A stretch of DNA of 64,000 nt from Laterigemmans sp052161645 (GTDB taxonomy: Bacteria > Planctomycetota > Planctomycetia > Pirellulales > Pirellulaceae): the NCBI GenBank assembly GCA_052161645.1, contig CP197414.1, one strand, 5' to 3'. The notes beneath the pieces are model-generated. The model saw nothing but the letters and a program-made list of their open reading frames with translations. It did no database searches and was not told the DNA's origin. Shown here piece by piece: positions 24,686 through 33,876 of this stretch. The position numbers and the translations under genes are program-made. Numbering within the stretch: position 1 is the stretch's first letter; each line of letters opens with the position of its first letter.

Positions 24686-25927
24686 CTAGTTTTTCGAAGA
24701 GAGTGAGGAAGCGGAAGCGTCACTGGCTGCCAGGGAGCGGGTAATCCAGCCACCGCCGAGGACTTGCGACCCCCGATAAATGACGGCTGCCTGTCCGGGA
24801 GCAATCCCACCTTGAGGTTCGTCGAACTCGAGGCGAAATTGGCCGGGCTCCGCATCGCTGCAAATCAACCGAGCAGGTTGCGGGGAACTGTTATAACGAA
24901 TTTGCGCCTCGCAGGGGCAAGACTGATTCGCATCGAGCGGTAAATCGTGTGGATCCACCAGCCAGTTTGCTTGGTCTGCCAATAACCCGGGGCGGAGCAG
25001 TTCCTGCTGGGAACCGAGCACCACGCGGTTGGTATTGGCATCGATCTCAACAACAAAATGCGGGGTCCCGAGGGCAATCCCCAACCCCTTGCGTTGGCCA
25101 ATCGTGAAGGCTTCGATTCCCTGGTGCTCCCCCACCACGCGGCCGTCGGTGGTGACGAATTGACCCGCCGTGGAGGGGTCGTTGGGGCCGCGGCGGGCGC
25201 GAACGAAATCGCTGTGATGGCCGGCCGTGACAAAGCAAATTTCTTGGCTGTCTTTCTTTTCCGCCACGCCCAAGCCTAGTTCGGTGGCCCGCGCCCGAAT
25301 TTCGCTTTTGGTGAAATCGCCCACCGGCAGGAGCATGCGGCTGAGCCGCTGCCGCTGAACACCAAACAGGGCGTAAGATTGGTCTTTGTGGGAATCGAGT
25401 CCGCGCAGCAAACGGGGATGTGCGGGATCGCTGCGGTCGATGCGCGCGTAGTGTCCGGTGGCGACGAAATCGGCATCCATCCCGTCGGCAAAATCGAACA
25501 GGCGTCCGAATTTGATCCAGTTATTGCACATCACGCACGGATTGGGGGTCCGACCTTGGGTGTAATCATCGACAAAATAATCGACAATTCTGCGGAAATC
25601 CTTTTGCAGGTTCAGTGCGTAAAAGGGGATACCGAGGTGGTCGGCAACGCGTCGCGCGTCGATCGCATCACTGGCGCTGCAGCAACCCTGCTTGTGATCG
25701 GCTCGCTCGCGGAGGATCGGCAACAGCGGTGATTTCGCGTCCGCGGGGGTTGGGCCAGTAATTACTGGGCCCGAATTTGCTGAATCGGGTTCAATTCGAC
25801 AAGCCGCCGCCGATTCCTCGCCGTGCCGCATGAAAACGCCGACAACTTCGTGCCCTTGCTCACAGAGCAGGTGCGCAGCGACACTGCTGTCGACGCCACC
25901 ACTCATTGCTAATACGATACTTGCCAT
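24686..25927 (-). CDS. mnmA: tRNA-specific 2-thiouridylase MnmA
   Basis: Thiolates U34 of the Lys, Glu and Gln tRNAs. 413 residues from ATG 25927: MASIVLAMSGGVDSSVAAHL is the PP-loop for ATP. TQGRTPNPCVMCNNWIKFG contains the first catalytic Cys, KDSQEICFVTAGHHSDF the second, and FTIGQRKGLGIA the tRNA-binding region. It is about 45 residues longer than E. coli MnmA, because of an insertion between the strand after the PP-loop and GCCSASDAIDARRVADHLG. Divergent from prfB. Confidence 0.95.
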   Translation of the reverse strand: MASIVLAMSGGVDSSVAAHLLCEQGHEVVGVFMRHGEESAAACRIEPDSANSGPVITGPTPADAKSPLLPILRERADHKQGCCSASDAIDARRVADHLGIPFYALNLQKDFRRIVDYFVDDYTQGRTPNPCVMCNNWIKFGRLFDFADGMDADFVATGHYARIDRSDPAHPRLLRGLDSHKDQSYALFGVQRQRLSRMLLPVGDFTKSEIRARATELGLGVAEKKDSQEICFVTAGHHSDFVRARRGPNDPSTAGQFVTTDGRVVGEHQGIEAFTIGQRKGLGIALGTPHFVVEIDANTNRVVLGSQQELLRPGLLADQANWLVDPHDLPLDANQSCPCEAQIRYNSSPQPARLICSDAEPGQFRLEFDEPQGGIAPGQAAVIYRGSQVLGGGWITRSLAASDASASSLSSKN

Positions 25928-26036
25928 TCTGGGCAACTCCGAAAATTACTGACTCCGGTTCGTGATTCGCCCTGGGGCCGCTATCGTTTACAGTAACCCA
26001 TAAACTTGTTTTGCATAACCAAGGCTTTGAGCCAGT

Positions 26037-27150
26037 ATGGAATCTGAATTTTACGACCGCGCCGCCGAGATAAAGAAACGATTGACCTCTCTCGGAGACA
26101 GTCTTTGACTACGCTGCGAAGCGGAATAAAGTCGAAGAGATCGAAGACCAAATGTCGCACCCCGATTTTTGGACCGATCAAGCTGCTGCGCAGACAACCG
26201 TTGCTCAACTGAAAGGGCTAAAGTCGCTAGTCGGTCCTTTGGAGGACGCCATGACTTCGGCTGCCGATCTCGACGGATTGCTGGAGATGGCAGAGGATGA
26301 TCCGGCGCTCGAGGCTGAGGTTCGCGGTGAAATCGCGCGGTTGGTGGAGTTGCTCGAAGCGCTCGAGCTGAAAGCGTTGCTCAGCGGACCGAACGACAAC
26401 GCCGACGCGTTGCTGACGATCAACGCGCGGGATGGTGGCACCGATGCCAATGATTGGGCCGACATGATGTTGCGGATGTACTCGTCTTGGGCAGCGGCGC
26501 ATGACTTTTCCATCGCCCTGCTCGACCGTCAAGACAACGAGGAGGCGGGAATCAATCACGCCACTTTGGCTGTGCGAGGGCCATTTGCCTACGGCTATCT
26601 CAAGGGGGAAGAAGGGATGCACCGGCTGGTCCGGATCAGTCCGTTTAACTCCGAGGGAAAACGGCAAACCAGTTTTGCGGCCGTAGCGGTATCGCCCGAT
26701 TTGGATGACTCGATCGAAGTCGACATTCAGGAAAAAGATGTGCGGGAAGATCGTTACCGAGCCAGCGGGGCGGGGGGACAGCACGTTAACAAGACCGACA
26801 GTGCAATTCGCCTAACCCACGTTCCCACCGGCGTGGTGGCACAGTGCCAAAGCGAGCGGAGCCAGCACCAGAACCGAGCTGCTGCTTGGAAAATGTTGCG
26901 AGCCCGGATCGCTCGTTTGGAAGAGGAACGTCGCGAAGCGGCCGACGCCGCCAAATATTCCCAGCTGGTGCGAACCGGCTTCGGCAGTCAAATTCGCAAC
27001 TACTTTTTGCACCCCGATCAACGCGTGAAAGACGCCCGCACGGGACATTACGTGGGCAGCTTCAATGCGGTGCTCGAGGGGAACGAACTGCAAGGCTTCC
27101 TGGACAGCTTCCTCAAATGGCGTGCCCGCGGGGGCGAGGAGGAAGGTTGA
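26037..27150 (+). CDS. prfB: peptide chain release factor 2, with programmed +1 frameshift
   Basis: RF2 ends translation at UGA and UAA. A 23-codon leader frame from ATG 26037 ends at CTT TGA (26103-26108). Shifting +1 gives GAC TAC GCT, and the frame then continues to 27150, for 370 residues in total. The slippery codon CTT before TGA C, with GGAG a few bases upstream, is the classic RF2 autoregulatory site. Diagnostic motifs are SPF (RISPFNSEGK, stop-codon recognition) and GGQ (SGAGGQHVNKTDSA, peptidyl-tRNA hydrolysis). The coordinates span both frames. Confidence 0.96.
26094..26109 (+). promoter_or_regulatory. prfB programmed frameshift site
   Basis: GGAG (26094-26097) works as an internal Shine-Dalgarno-like element, followed by CTT TGA C (26103-26109). 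When RF2 is scarce, the ribosome pauses at TGA and slips by one base. The layout matches the E. coli site, although the SD-like element is weaker than AGGGGG. Confidence 0.9.
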
Positions 27151-27278
27151 GAGTGAAGAAAATCTCGAAATCGCGGTCAATTTGGCCGTGCGTTTGATCC
27201 TCAGTTGTGAGTAAACTGTGGCGTTTAAACGCATTTCGCGTAATCGTTGCAAACTCGCGAACCCCTATTTCCGTTGTT

Positions 27279-28163
27279 ATGGCGACAGTAGACAAACCGT
27301 CGACGAGCGATTCTCCGGACGTTCAGGTAAACCTGCCGGAACAGCTGGGAAACCAGACTTCAAAGAAGCGTGGCGTCCCCGAGGGGCTGTGGCTGAAGTG
27401 CCCCGGTTGCTCGGCGTCGGTCTATCGCAAAGAGGTCGAGCGACGTCTGAACGTTTGTCCAAAATGCGACTACCACTTTTACGTATCGGCCTGGGAGCGA
27501 ATTAGCCAAGTGCTCGACGAGGGCACCTTCGAGGCGATGGATGAGCATTTGCGCCCCGTCGACCCGCTGGAATTTGCCGATCGCAAGCCTTACGCGGAGC
27601 GATTGTTGGCCGAACAGCGACGGACCGGTTTGAGCGATGCGGTGATTACCGGCACCGGCATGGTGCGAGCCCGACGCGTCGCTTTTGCCGTCACCGATTC
27701 GGCTTTCATCATGGGCAGCATGGGTTCCGTCGTGGGCGAGCGTTTAACTCGGCTGATCGAACGAGCCACCTTGCAAAATCTTCCGTTAATCATCATCAGT
27801 GGTTCGGGAGGTGGAGCTAGAATGCATGAGGGGATTCTCTCGCTGATGCAAATGGCCAAGGTTTCGGCTGCACTCGCTCGCTATGACCAAGCGGGGGGGC
27901 TATTCATCAGCGTGCTGACAAACCCAACCATGGGGGGTGTTGCCGCCAGTTTTGCGTCGCTCGGTGACCTTGTCTTTGCCGAGCCACGAGCGCTGATCGG
28001 TTTTGCCGGACCGCGGACGATCAAAGCGACCATTGGAATCGAATTGCCCGAGGGTTTTCAGACCAGTGAATTTCTGCTCGAGCACGGTTTTGTAGACCGC
28101 ATCGTGACTCGTCGGAATCTCAAAAGCGAGATCGCCCGCACCATTGATTACTGTGGGAAATAA
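27279..28163 (+). CDS. accD: acetyl-CoA carboxylase carboxyltransferase subunit beta
   Basis: 294 residues from ATG 27279. AccD transfers carboxyl from biotin to acetyl-CoA with AccA, giving malonyl-CoA. An N-terminal four-Cys zinc ribbon (KCPGC...CPKCDYHF) is followed by the crotonase-type core with SGSGGGARMHEGILSLMQMAK and NPTMGGVAASFASLGD, and by IGFAGPRTI. Length and order match the family. It starts 128 bp after prfB, in the same direction. AccA is not in the window. Confidence 0.95.
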   Translation: MATVDKPSTSDSPDVQVNLPEQLGNQTSKKRGVPEGLWLKCPGCSASVYRKEVERRLNVCPKCDYHFYVSAWERISQVLDEGTFEAMDEHLRPVDPLEFADRKPYAERLLAEQRRTGLSDAVITGTGMVRARRVAFAVTDSAFIMGSMGSVVGERLTRLIERATLQNLPLIIISGSGGGARMHEGILSLMQMAKVSAALARYDQAGGLFISVLTNPTMGGVAASFASLGDLVFAEPRALIGFAGPRTIKATIGIELPEGFQTSEFLLEHGFVDRIVTRRNLKSEIARTIDYCGK

Positions 28164-28188
28164 CTCCCGTTAAGTAAGGTGTACGCGC

Positions 28189-29073
28189 TTGAGCCTACTT
28201 GATTCGCTCCGTTCACTTCTGAAATCTGAAAAACGCCTCGATGTCGAAGCTCGCTTCGAACGTCTCCGTTCCAGCGTCAGCGGAACCATGGGTGACTTCA
28301 GCGTGGTGCGTGATCGCTTGGAGGATCGCGTCGTCGGCCTCAAGCTCTGTGATCCAGAAAAATTCGCCACCTTCGAAGCTCGCTTTAAGGGATTGAAAAA
28401 GCCCAAAGAAGGCGAGATAGCGATGCTCATGGATCACCCCCAAGTCATGAAGACTTTCGAGACAGGGACCACCACCAAGGGCCAGCATTACTTGATCTCG
28501 GAGTTCATCGAAGGCCCCGGGCTGCAGCAATTAGTGCAGAAAAAGGACGAAAAATCTCTGCATGGCCGGCGTCTGCGGTTGGTTCGCCAGATGGCCGAAG
28601 CGATTGCCTACGTGCATGAGAAGGGCTTTATCCACAGAGATGTCTGCCCGCGGAACTTTATCTGCTTCGAAGACATGAGCGGGTTAAAGCTGATCGACTT
28701 TGGCCTCACGGTGCCGGCCAAGAAAGAGTTCATGCAGCCGGGCAATCGCACCGGCACGCCACTGTTTATGGCTCCCGAGATTGTCCGCCGGCGAGTCACC
28801 GATCAACGTGTGGACGTGTTTGCCTTCGGCGTCACCGCCTACAACGTGTTCGCTTTCGACTTTCCCTGGCCCTCGGCAGACACCAGCGGGCGAGCCGCTT
28901 TACATCACGACACGGCCCCGCCAGTTAGCCTGTTGAGTTTTTGCCCCGATTTGAACCCAACGTTGGCTCGAGCCATAATGGGATGCATGGAAGCTGACTT
29001 GTCCAAGCGGACCGTTTCCATGACCCGCTTTCTCAGTCAAATTGAGCGAATCGAATCGGAATTTGCTGAGTAA
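28189..29073 (+). CDS. small Ser/Thr protein kinase
   Basis: 294 residues from a TTG start (28189) with AAGGTG upstream. Kinase fold: Lys52 in VVGLKLC, the catalytic loop HRDVCPRN (Asp151, Asn156), IDFG (Asp170) and MAPEI (~194-198). The Gly-rich loop is degenerate (SGTMGDFSVV). There is no sensor or membrane domain, which is unusual for bacterial Hanks-type kinases but common in planctomycetes. The catalytic residues look intact, so it is likely active in the cytoplasm. Its target is unknown. It starts 25 bp after accD and may share its transcript. Confidence 0.85.
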   Translation: MSLLDSLRSLLKSEKRLDVEARFERLRSSVSGTMGDFSVVRDRLEDRVVGLKLCDPEKFATFEARFKGLKKPKEGEIAMLMDHPQVMKTFETGTTTKGQHYLISEFIEGPGLQQLVQKKDEKSLHGRRLRLVRQMAEAIAYVHEKGFIHRDVCPRNFICFEDMSGLKLIDFGLTVPAKKEFMQPGNRTGTPLFMAPEIVRRRVTDQRVDVFAFGVTAYNVFAFDFPWPSADTSGRAALHHDTAPPVSLLSFCPDLNPTLARAIMGCMEADLSKRTVSMTRFLSQIERIESEFAE

Positions 29074-29418
29074 GCGGGAAAGCAGCCGAGCCTGATGTAA
29101 CGCGTGAGTCGGTCGTAGCGGTCATGGGGATTGCACCCATTAGGGTGACATGGGTGTCTAACTTGTCCCCCTAGTTTCGGCAAAATGCCGAAATTAACCG
29201 AATTCGTTGACATTGAATTTGCTCGGTAATTATATTTCAGAAGTGCGGACTTGCGGCCGCGATGCTTTCCCCGCTTTTCAAACCGGAATGGGGCTGGCGA
29301 AAATTGGTCGTAAGACTCCGCGAGTGATCGTGGCTGTCCCCTTGTTGATCGCGTCCTATTTTGACGCGACGTGGGCAGTAGATAGAGCCGGAAACTTCAT
29401 TCCTTCGAGCCTTAGCCG
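29074..29418. other. intergenic region with two small hairpins
   Basis: 345 bp without a gene I can support. Two short inverted repeats are visible: CACCCAT / ATGGGTG (29134-29140, 29150-29156) and TTTCGGCA / TGCCGAAA (29175-29193, 3-base loop). Neither is followed by a T run, so they are not clear terminators. They may mark an mRNA end or a leader. Confidence 0.4.
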
Positions 29419-30258
29419 ATGACCTTCCTCGGAAAAATCTTCTCAGTCATCATTGCCTTGCTGGCGTTGACCTTTATGGTCTTGGCCCTCGCGGCCAATG
29501 CATCACACCGCAATTGGCGTGACCTGGTGATGGACGAAAATAATGGCCTGCTGAAAAAGGTCGCCAACATCGAAGAGACCAACGAACAGTTGGCCACCTC
29601 GCGGATGCGTGCTGAAGCTGACCTCTCGCGAGAGCAAGCTGCTCGCCGGACTGCCTTAGCCGCTTTGCAAACGCAATTCAGCAGCTTCCAACAACAACTG
29701 CAAACCGCGGAAGCAACCGTGCAGTCGCTGCAAGCTCAAAACAACGAGTTGGCACAAGCCGACCGCAGCCGTGCTGAGCAACTGGCCAGACTGACCGAAG
29801 CGAACAAGTCGTTGGAAGAAACGATCATTTCCGAGCGAGCCGATCGCGACCAGTTGTTCGCCCGCTCGCTGGAATTAACCGACCAATACAACCAGGCTCT
29901 CGGGTTGCTCGACACGCTCAACAAAGTTAATCAAACTTTGGTTGCGGACGTCTCGCGTTTCAAAGAAGTGCTCGACGCTCGCGGGATCAATGCCCAAGAC
30001 CCGATCGACGGGGCTCCGCCGGAGCGAAATGGTGTCGTAGTCAAGGTGAACCGCCCCAGCAAACTGGTCGAAGTGTCTATCGGCTACGATGAAGGGCTGC
30101 GAGATGGACACACCTTGCGAGTGACTCGCGGCGGCCGCTATCTGGGCAAACTGTTAGTCCGTTACACCGAACCTGATACCGCAGTGGCGGAGATCCTTGA
30201 GGATTTCCTCGAAGGTCCAATTCAAAAAGACGACCGCGTCGACACCATCATCGAGTAA
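29419..30258 (+). CDS. membrane-anchored coiled-coil protein of unknown function
   Basis: 279 residues. The N-terminal helix (MTFLGKIFSVIIALLALTFM) anchors it. Residues ~40-195 are a continuous Gln/Glu/Ala-rich coiled coil. The last ~75 residues form a compact domain (NGVVVKVNRPSKLVEVSIGY, then TLRVTRGGRYLGKLLVRY, then IQKDDRVDTII) that looks like a small beta barrel of the OB/SH3 type. Its shape recalls MreC-like scaffold proteins, but I would not assign that family. The next gene, a tiny membrane protein, starts 4 bp after its stop, so they form an operon. Confidence 0.75.
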   Translation: MTFLGKIFSVIIALLALTFMVLALAANASHRNWRDLVMDENNGLLKKVANIEETNEQLATSRMRAEADLSREQAARRTALAALQTQFSSFQQQLQTAEATVQSLQAQNNELAQADRSRAEQLARLTEANKSLEETIISERADRDQLFARSLELTDQYNQALGLLDTLNKVNQTLVADVSRFKEVLDARGINAQDPIDGAPPERNGVVVKVNRPSKLVEVSIGYDEGLRDGHTLRVTRGGRYLGKLLVRYTEPDTAVAEILEDFLEGPIQKDDRVDTIIE

Positions 30259-30262
30259 ATCC

Positions 30263-30457
30263 ATGAATTCCGTTCAAAATCAAAAGCAAGGATTTAGTAT
30301 CTACACGGTGCTTTTGCTGCTCAGCATGATTTTCATGTTGATCGCGGTCATCGCCATGTATGTGGAATTGAAGCGATACCAGCCCGACTACTGGGAAGTT
30401 ACCTCGGGGCGGATCGGCGGCATGATCGTCATGAACCTGCCCCTGACGTCAAATTGA
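30263..30457 (+). CDS. small single-pass membrane protein
   Basis: 64 residues from ATG 30263, just after the coiled-coil gene. One strong helix (TVLLLLSMIFMLIAVIAMYV) is followed by a short charged tail. It is probably a partner of the coiled-coil protein. The stop overlaps the -35 element of the trxA promoter. Confidence 0.65.
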   Translation: MNSVQNQKQGFSIYTVLLLLSMIFMLIAVIAMYVELKRYQPDYWEVTSGRIGGMIVMNLPLTSN

Positions 30458-30483
30458 CAGCTCAGTCCAAAATGCTCTACAAT
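30454..30483 (+). promoter_or_regulatory. sigma70-type promoter of trxA
   Basis: TTGACA (30454-30459) and TACAAT (30478-30483) with an 18-bp spacer, the best canonical promoter seen in the window. It reads towards trxA, whose ATG is at 30572. A short hairpin (GCTCT/AGAGC) overlaps the -10 region. Confidence 0.7.
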
Positions 30484-30571
30484 TGAAGAGCATTTATTGA
30501 CATCGCCGGTCAGACAATTAGTCGGACCGCGTAGCTCTTGGCTGATTAAATTTGACCCTAAGGATTTTCAT

Positions 30572-30898
30572 ATGGCTGGCAACGTCAAAGAATTTACCGA
30601 TTCCAACTTTGAAACCGAGGTTCTCCAAGCGGGCGAACCTGTGTTGGTTGACTTTTGGGCACCTTGGTGTGGTCCTTGCCGTCAGATCGCACCGATGATT
30701 GACGAGTTGGCTGGTGAAAACCCCGACGTCAAGATCGGCAAAGTCAACATCGACGACAACCCAATGGCCGCCACCAAGTATGGTGTCAGCAGCATCCCCA
30801 CCCTCTTGGTTTTCAAGGGTGGTGAAGTCGCCGAGAGCTTTGTGGGAGTTCGCCCCAAGGCCCAGCTGCAAGACGCGTTAGACTCGGCCAAGGGCTAA
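30572..30898 (+). CDS. trxA: thioredoxin
   Basis: 108 residues from ATG 30572. It reduces protein disulfides in the cytoplasm. The active site WCGPC is at residues 32-36 within VLVDFWAPWCGPCRQIAP, and the cis-Pro loop is SSIPTLLVFKGG. No signal peptide. It has its own promoter (see above) and is monocistronic, followed by a hairpin between it and the convergent aminotransferase gene. Confidence 0.96.
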   Translation: MAGNVKEFTDSNFETEVLQAGEPVLVDFWAPWCGPCRQIAPMIDELAGENPDVKIGKVNIDDNPMAATKYGVSSIPTLLVFKGGEVAESFVGVRPKAQLQDALDSAKG

Positions 30899-30927
30899 GA
30901 AGCTGGTTACTGCTAGCATCTGAACAA

Positions 30928-30958
30928 CTTCCGCCGGGGCAAACGATCCCGACGGAAG
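30928..30958. terminator. hairpin between trxA and convergent aminotransferase gene
   Basis: Arms CTTCCGCCGGG (30928-30938) and CCCGACGGAAG (30948-30958) pair at 10 of 11 positions. There is no long T run, so the strength is doubtful. Its position between convergent stops suggests a bidirectional terminator. Confidence 0.5.
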
Positions 30959-30982
30959 CGGTTGTGTGCCTGCCGATTTCTG

Positions 30983-32137
30983 TTATGCGGCCGCTCGCGC
31001 TTGTCGGTTGCAGAAATCGTCAATCGCCTCGACGACTCGCACTTGCTCGTCGGCCCGCAATTCGGGGAAGATTGGTAAGTTGAGAATTTCTTCCGCGGCC
31101 CGTTCTGTCTCTGGCAGCGACGCTTTGGCCCAGCCCAGGTCCTTGAAGCAAGCTTGACGATGCATGGGGATCGGATAGTAGATTTCCGACCCGATGTTTT
31201 GGCTGGACAAGTATTCGCGAAGTGCGTCGCGGCGGTTTTGGGGCACACGGATCGAATATTGGTTCCAGACGTGATACGCGTGGGGATCGACCACCGGTAG
31301 CGCCACGTGTTCATCCAAGCCGGCCGCGGTGAATAGCTCGGTGTAGCGAGCTGCGTTTGCTTGGCGAGCGGAGACACTCTCGGGCAGATGCTGGAACTTG
31401 ACCTTCAAAACGGCAGCTTGAAAAGTATCGAGCCGACTGTTAATTCCGACCAGGCTGTGGTGGTAGCGGGGGCTCATGCCGTGCGCGGCCAACAGACGCA
31501 ACCGCTGAGCCAGATGGGCATCATTGGTCGTGATCATGCCGCCATCGCCCATGCCCCCCAGGTTCTTGGTGGGGTAGAAGCTGAAACAGCCGATCTGTCC
31601 CCAACTGCCAGCCGGGCGACTGTGATAGGCGGCGCCAATCGCCTGGGCGGCATCTTCCACGACGGCCACATCTTGATTGGCAGCCAACCGGCAAATGGCA
31701 TCAATCTGTGCGCACTGCCCGAACAGGTGCACCGGAATGATGGCGCGTGTTTTGCCGGTCATTGCCGCTTCAACCGCAGCCACGTCGAGATTAAACGTCT
31801 CGGGGCAGATATCGGCGAATACGGGGGTTGCCCCCAGCCGAGTCACGCAGCTGACCGTGGCGAAGAAGGTAAAACTGGGGACGATCACTTCGTCGCCCGG
31901 GCCGATATCCAACGCCATTAAAGCCAGCAACAGCGCGTCGCTGCCTGAGGCGCAACCGATGGCATGGTCAACTTGTGTCAGTTTGGCAACGTCCTGTTCG
32001 AGCTCAGCGACTTGGGGGCCGAACAGGAAACGGCCGCTGTCGACGACTTCGGCAAGCGCCGCGAGAAACTCCTCGCGAAGCGGTGCATTGCCGCGAGAAA
32101 CATCCAGGAGTGGAACTCCGGCAGGGGTACCCGACAT
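30983..32137 (-). CDS. DegT/DnrJ/EryC1/StrS family PLP-dependent aminotransferase
   Basis: 384 residues. The family aminates keto-sugars (or dehydrates sugars) for nucleotide-sugar and surface-polysaccharide synthesis. The PLP-binding Lys191 lies in GCFSFYPTKNLGGMGDGGMI, and Asp-rich VVEDAAQAIGA (161-170) holds the ring. GCASGSDALLLALMALDIG and CHLFGQ-type segments complete the fold. No other sugar-nucleotide gene is nearby, so the product is unknown. A full-length, intact gene. Confidence 0.9.
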   Translation of the reverse strand: MSGTPAGVPLLDVSRGNAPLREEFLAALAEVVDSGRFLFGPQVAELEQDVAKLTQVDHAIGCASGSDALLLALMALDIGPGDEVIVPSFTFFATVSCVTRLGATPVFADICPETFNLDVAAVEAAMTGKTRAIIPVHLFGQCAQIDAICRLAANQDVAVVEDAAQAIGAAYHSRPAGSWGQIGCFSFYPTKNLGGMGDGGMITTNDAHLAQRLRLLAAHGMSPRYHHSLVGINSRLDTFQAAVLKVKFQHLPESVSARQANAARYTELFTAAGLDEHVALPVVDPHAYHVWNQYSIRVPQNRRDALREYLSSQNIGSEIYYPIPMHRQACFKDLGWAKASLPETERAAEEILNLPIFPELRADEQVRVVEAIDDFCNRQARAAA

Positions 32138-32376
32138 AACGCAAGCCTTCCTTGGCTGTGGTATTCGAAAACGATGTTTGAGCAGTTAAAAGCTCGGACC
32201 AAAGGTAATATCGATCGCCAGATGCGGTCAAGATCAGTCGATTCCGGGGAGTTAGCTGGCAGATTCCCCCCCGGCCATTTGACGCTCGCTCGACCGGGGC
32301 CAGCGAGCCGCTTATGATAGATGCGTATTTTCGCGGAATAGCCGCTAACTTGTTTCCTAAACCCACTTGATTTCCC

Positions 32377-33876
32377 ATGGCTTCACGAACTCGACACACG
32401 TTGCTTGAAGGTGCTGGCAACGATTCGGCAGGGACGATATGCCGCATTTCGCCGGCCTTTGCAAGGCTTTTGGTGGGCTGTTTTGCGAGCTGCATCGGTG
32501 GCTTGATGATCGCTCCCGCGGTTGCCCAAGATGCTCCGCCAGCGCCAGCATTGCAGACCGCCGCAGCGGAGGAAGCGGCCACGCAAGAGCCTGTGAAAGT
32601 ACTTACCGCCGAGCAAATTCCCGCTGAAGTGCGAGGCGCCGTGGAGCCGCTGTTCAACCGCATTGAAAAGGCCGAACGGATTCGCGCGACCGTCAAGATG
32701 AACGTGGTGACTTCGATTGGCGAAGAGGTGTTGGGGCGGAATCAGGGTTTGTTTCAAGTCGCCAGCCAAATTCCCAACCTGCTGGCCTTGTCCGCCAAAT
32801 TTGACAGCGATGCCGTGCGTTTGATCTCGACCGGCGACTCTTTGATTATCGAACTTTCCGATACCGAATACGTGGAAATCGATGCGCCGGCAACGCTGAA
32901 CGCCTTCGTGGCGTCGATGCCGCTGCAACTCGGCCCCCAGCCCGAACCGATGTTGCTGTTATCGGTCGCCGGTATGAAGCCCGCCGATTTATTGCTAAGT
33001 GGCCTGACGCAGGTCGAAGTAACGGCCGGCCCGGCGGTGGAAGGCATGGCGACGACACTCGTGAAAGCTCGCCGCCCCGAGGGTATCCAGTGGGAACTGC
33101 AGTTGGCTGAGGGTGCCGATCCGCGTCCGCTTAGCTTGTCGATCGACATTACCGAAATGATCACGCAGGCAAATAACTTAGAAGTCCCCGAGGGTTATAG
33201 CTTCAAAGTAATGTACACCTTTGAACGCTGGACCGCCGACGCGCCACTGGCCGCTGAGATGTTCTCCTTCACGCCATCGGAAGAGGCTGTCCGCTACGAA
33301 TCGATTGCCGCTTATCTGGAAGCGAAGAGTGCCAGCCAGGAACATCCGCTGCTCGGCAAACCGGCCCCAACATTTACTGCCCCCTCACTGGCCGCTGATC
33401 CCATAGAGTTTACCGGCCAGTCGGGAGACGTTGTGGTGCTCGATTTTTGGGCGACATGGTGTGGACCTTGTGTCGTCGCGTTGCCGGAGATCGCCAAGTT
33501 GGCTGAGGAATTTTCAGACAAGAAAGTCCGCTTTTACGCCATCAGCGTCAGTGAAGAGAAAGAGGCCGTGCAAAACTTTATCGCGGAGAAAGGTCTCCAA
33601 GATCTCCAGGTGCTGCTCGATCCGGGAGGAGAGTTGGCAACCGCTTTTGCCGCCTCCGCGATTCCGCAAACGGTTTTGATCGGTAAGGACGGCCGAGTGG
33701 AGGCGGTGCATGTTGGCTTCGACCCCGATAATTCGATTAAGATATTGCGACAGGAGATTGAAACGCTGTTAGCCGGTCGTAGGCTCCATCAGGCGGAAGA
33801 GGTTGAGTCCAACGCCCAGGCTGAACCGGACGCGGCACCAGCATCCACCGCTGAGAAGCAAGAAACGGATAACTGA
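32377..33876 (+). CDS. exported TlpA-like thioredoxin protein with N-terminal DUF2092-like domain
   Basis: 499 residues. A signal-type segment (FARLLVGCFASCIGGLMIAPAVA) precedes an Ala/Pro-rich linker. Residues ~75-305 resemble DUF2092 (lipid-binding, LolA-like) domains. The C-terminal thioredoxin fold has WCGPC at ~361-365 (LDFWATWCGPCVVALPEI) and VGFDPDNS near the end. TlpA-type proteins handle disulfides in the periplasm. The combination with a DUF2092-like domain recurs in planctomycetes. The stop overlaps the next ATG by one base (TGATG). Confidence 0.85.
   Translation: MASRTRHTLLEGAGNDSAGTICRISPAFARLLVGCFASCIGGLMIAPAVAQDAPPAPALQTAAAEEAATQEPVKVLTAEQIPAEVRGAVEPLFNRIEKAERIRATVKMNVVTSIGEEVLGRNQGLFQVASQIPNLLALSAKFDSDAVRLISTGDSLIIELSDTEYVEIDAPATLNAFVASMPLQLGPQPEPMLLLSVAGMKPADLLLSGLTQVEVTAGPAVEGMATTLVKARRPEGIQWELQLAEGADPRPLSLSIDITEMITQANNLEVPEGYSFKVMYTFERWTADAPLAAEMFSFTPSEEAVRYESIAAYLEAKSASQEHPLLGKPAPTFTAPSLAADPIEFTGQSGDVVVLDFWATWCGPCVVALPEIAKLAEEFSDKKVRFYAISVSEEKEAVQNFIAEKGLQDLQVLLDPGGELATAFAASAIPQTVLIGKDGRVEAVHVGFDPDNSIKILRQEIETLLAGRRLHQAEEVESNAQAEPDAAPASTAEKQETDN

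Noticed and set aside
26037..26108. prfB as a frameshifted pseudogene
   Set aside because: The shift occurs exactly at CTT TGA C, the conserved regulatory site of RF2 genes, and both parts are intact.
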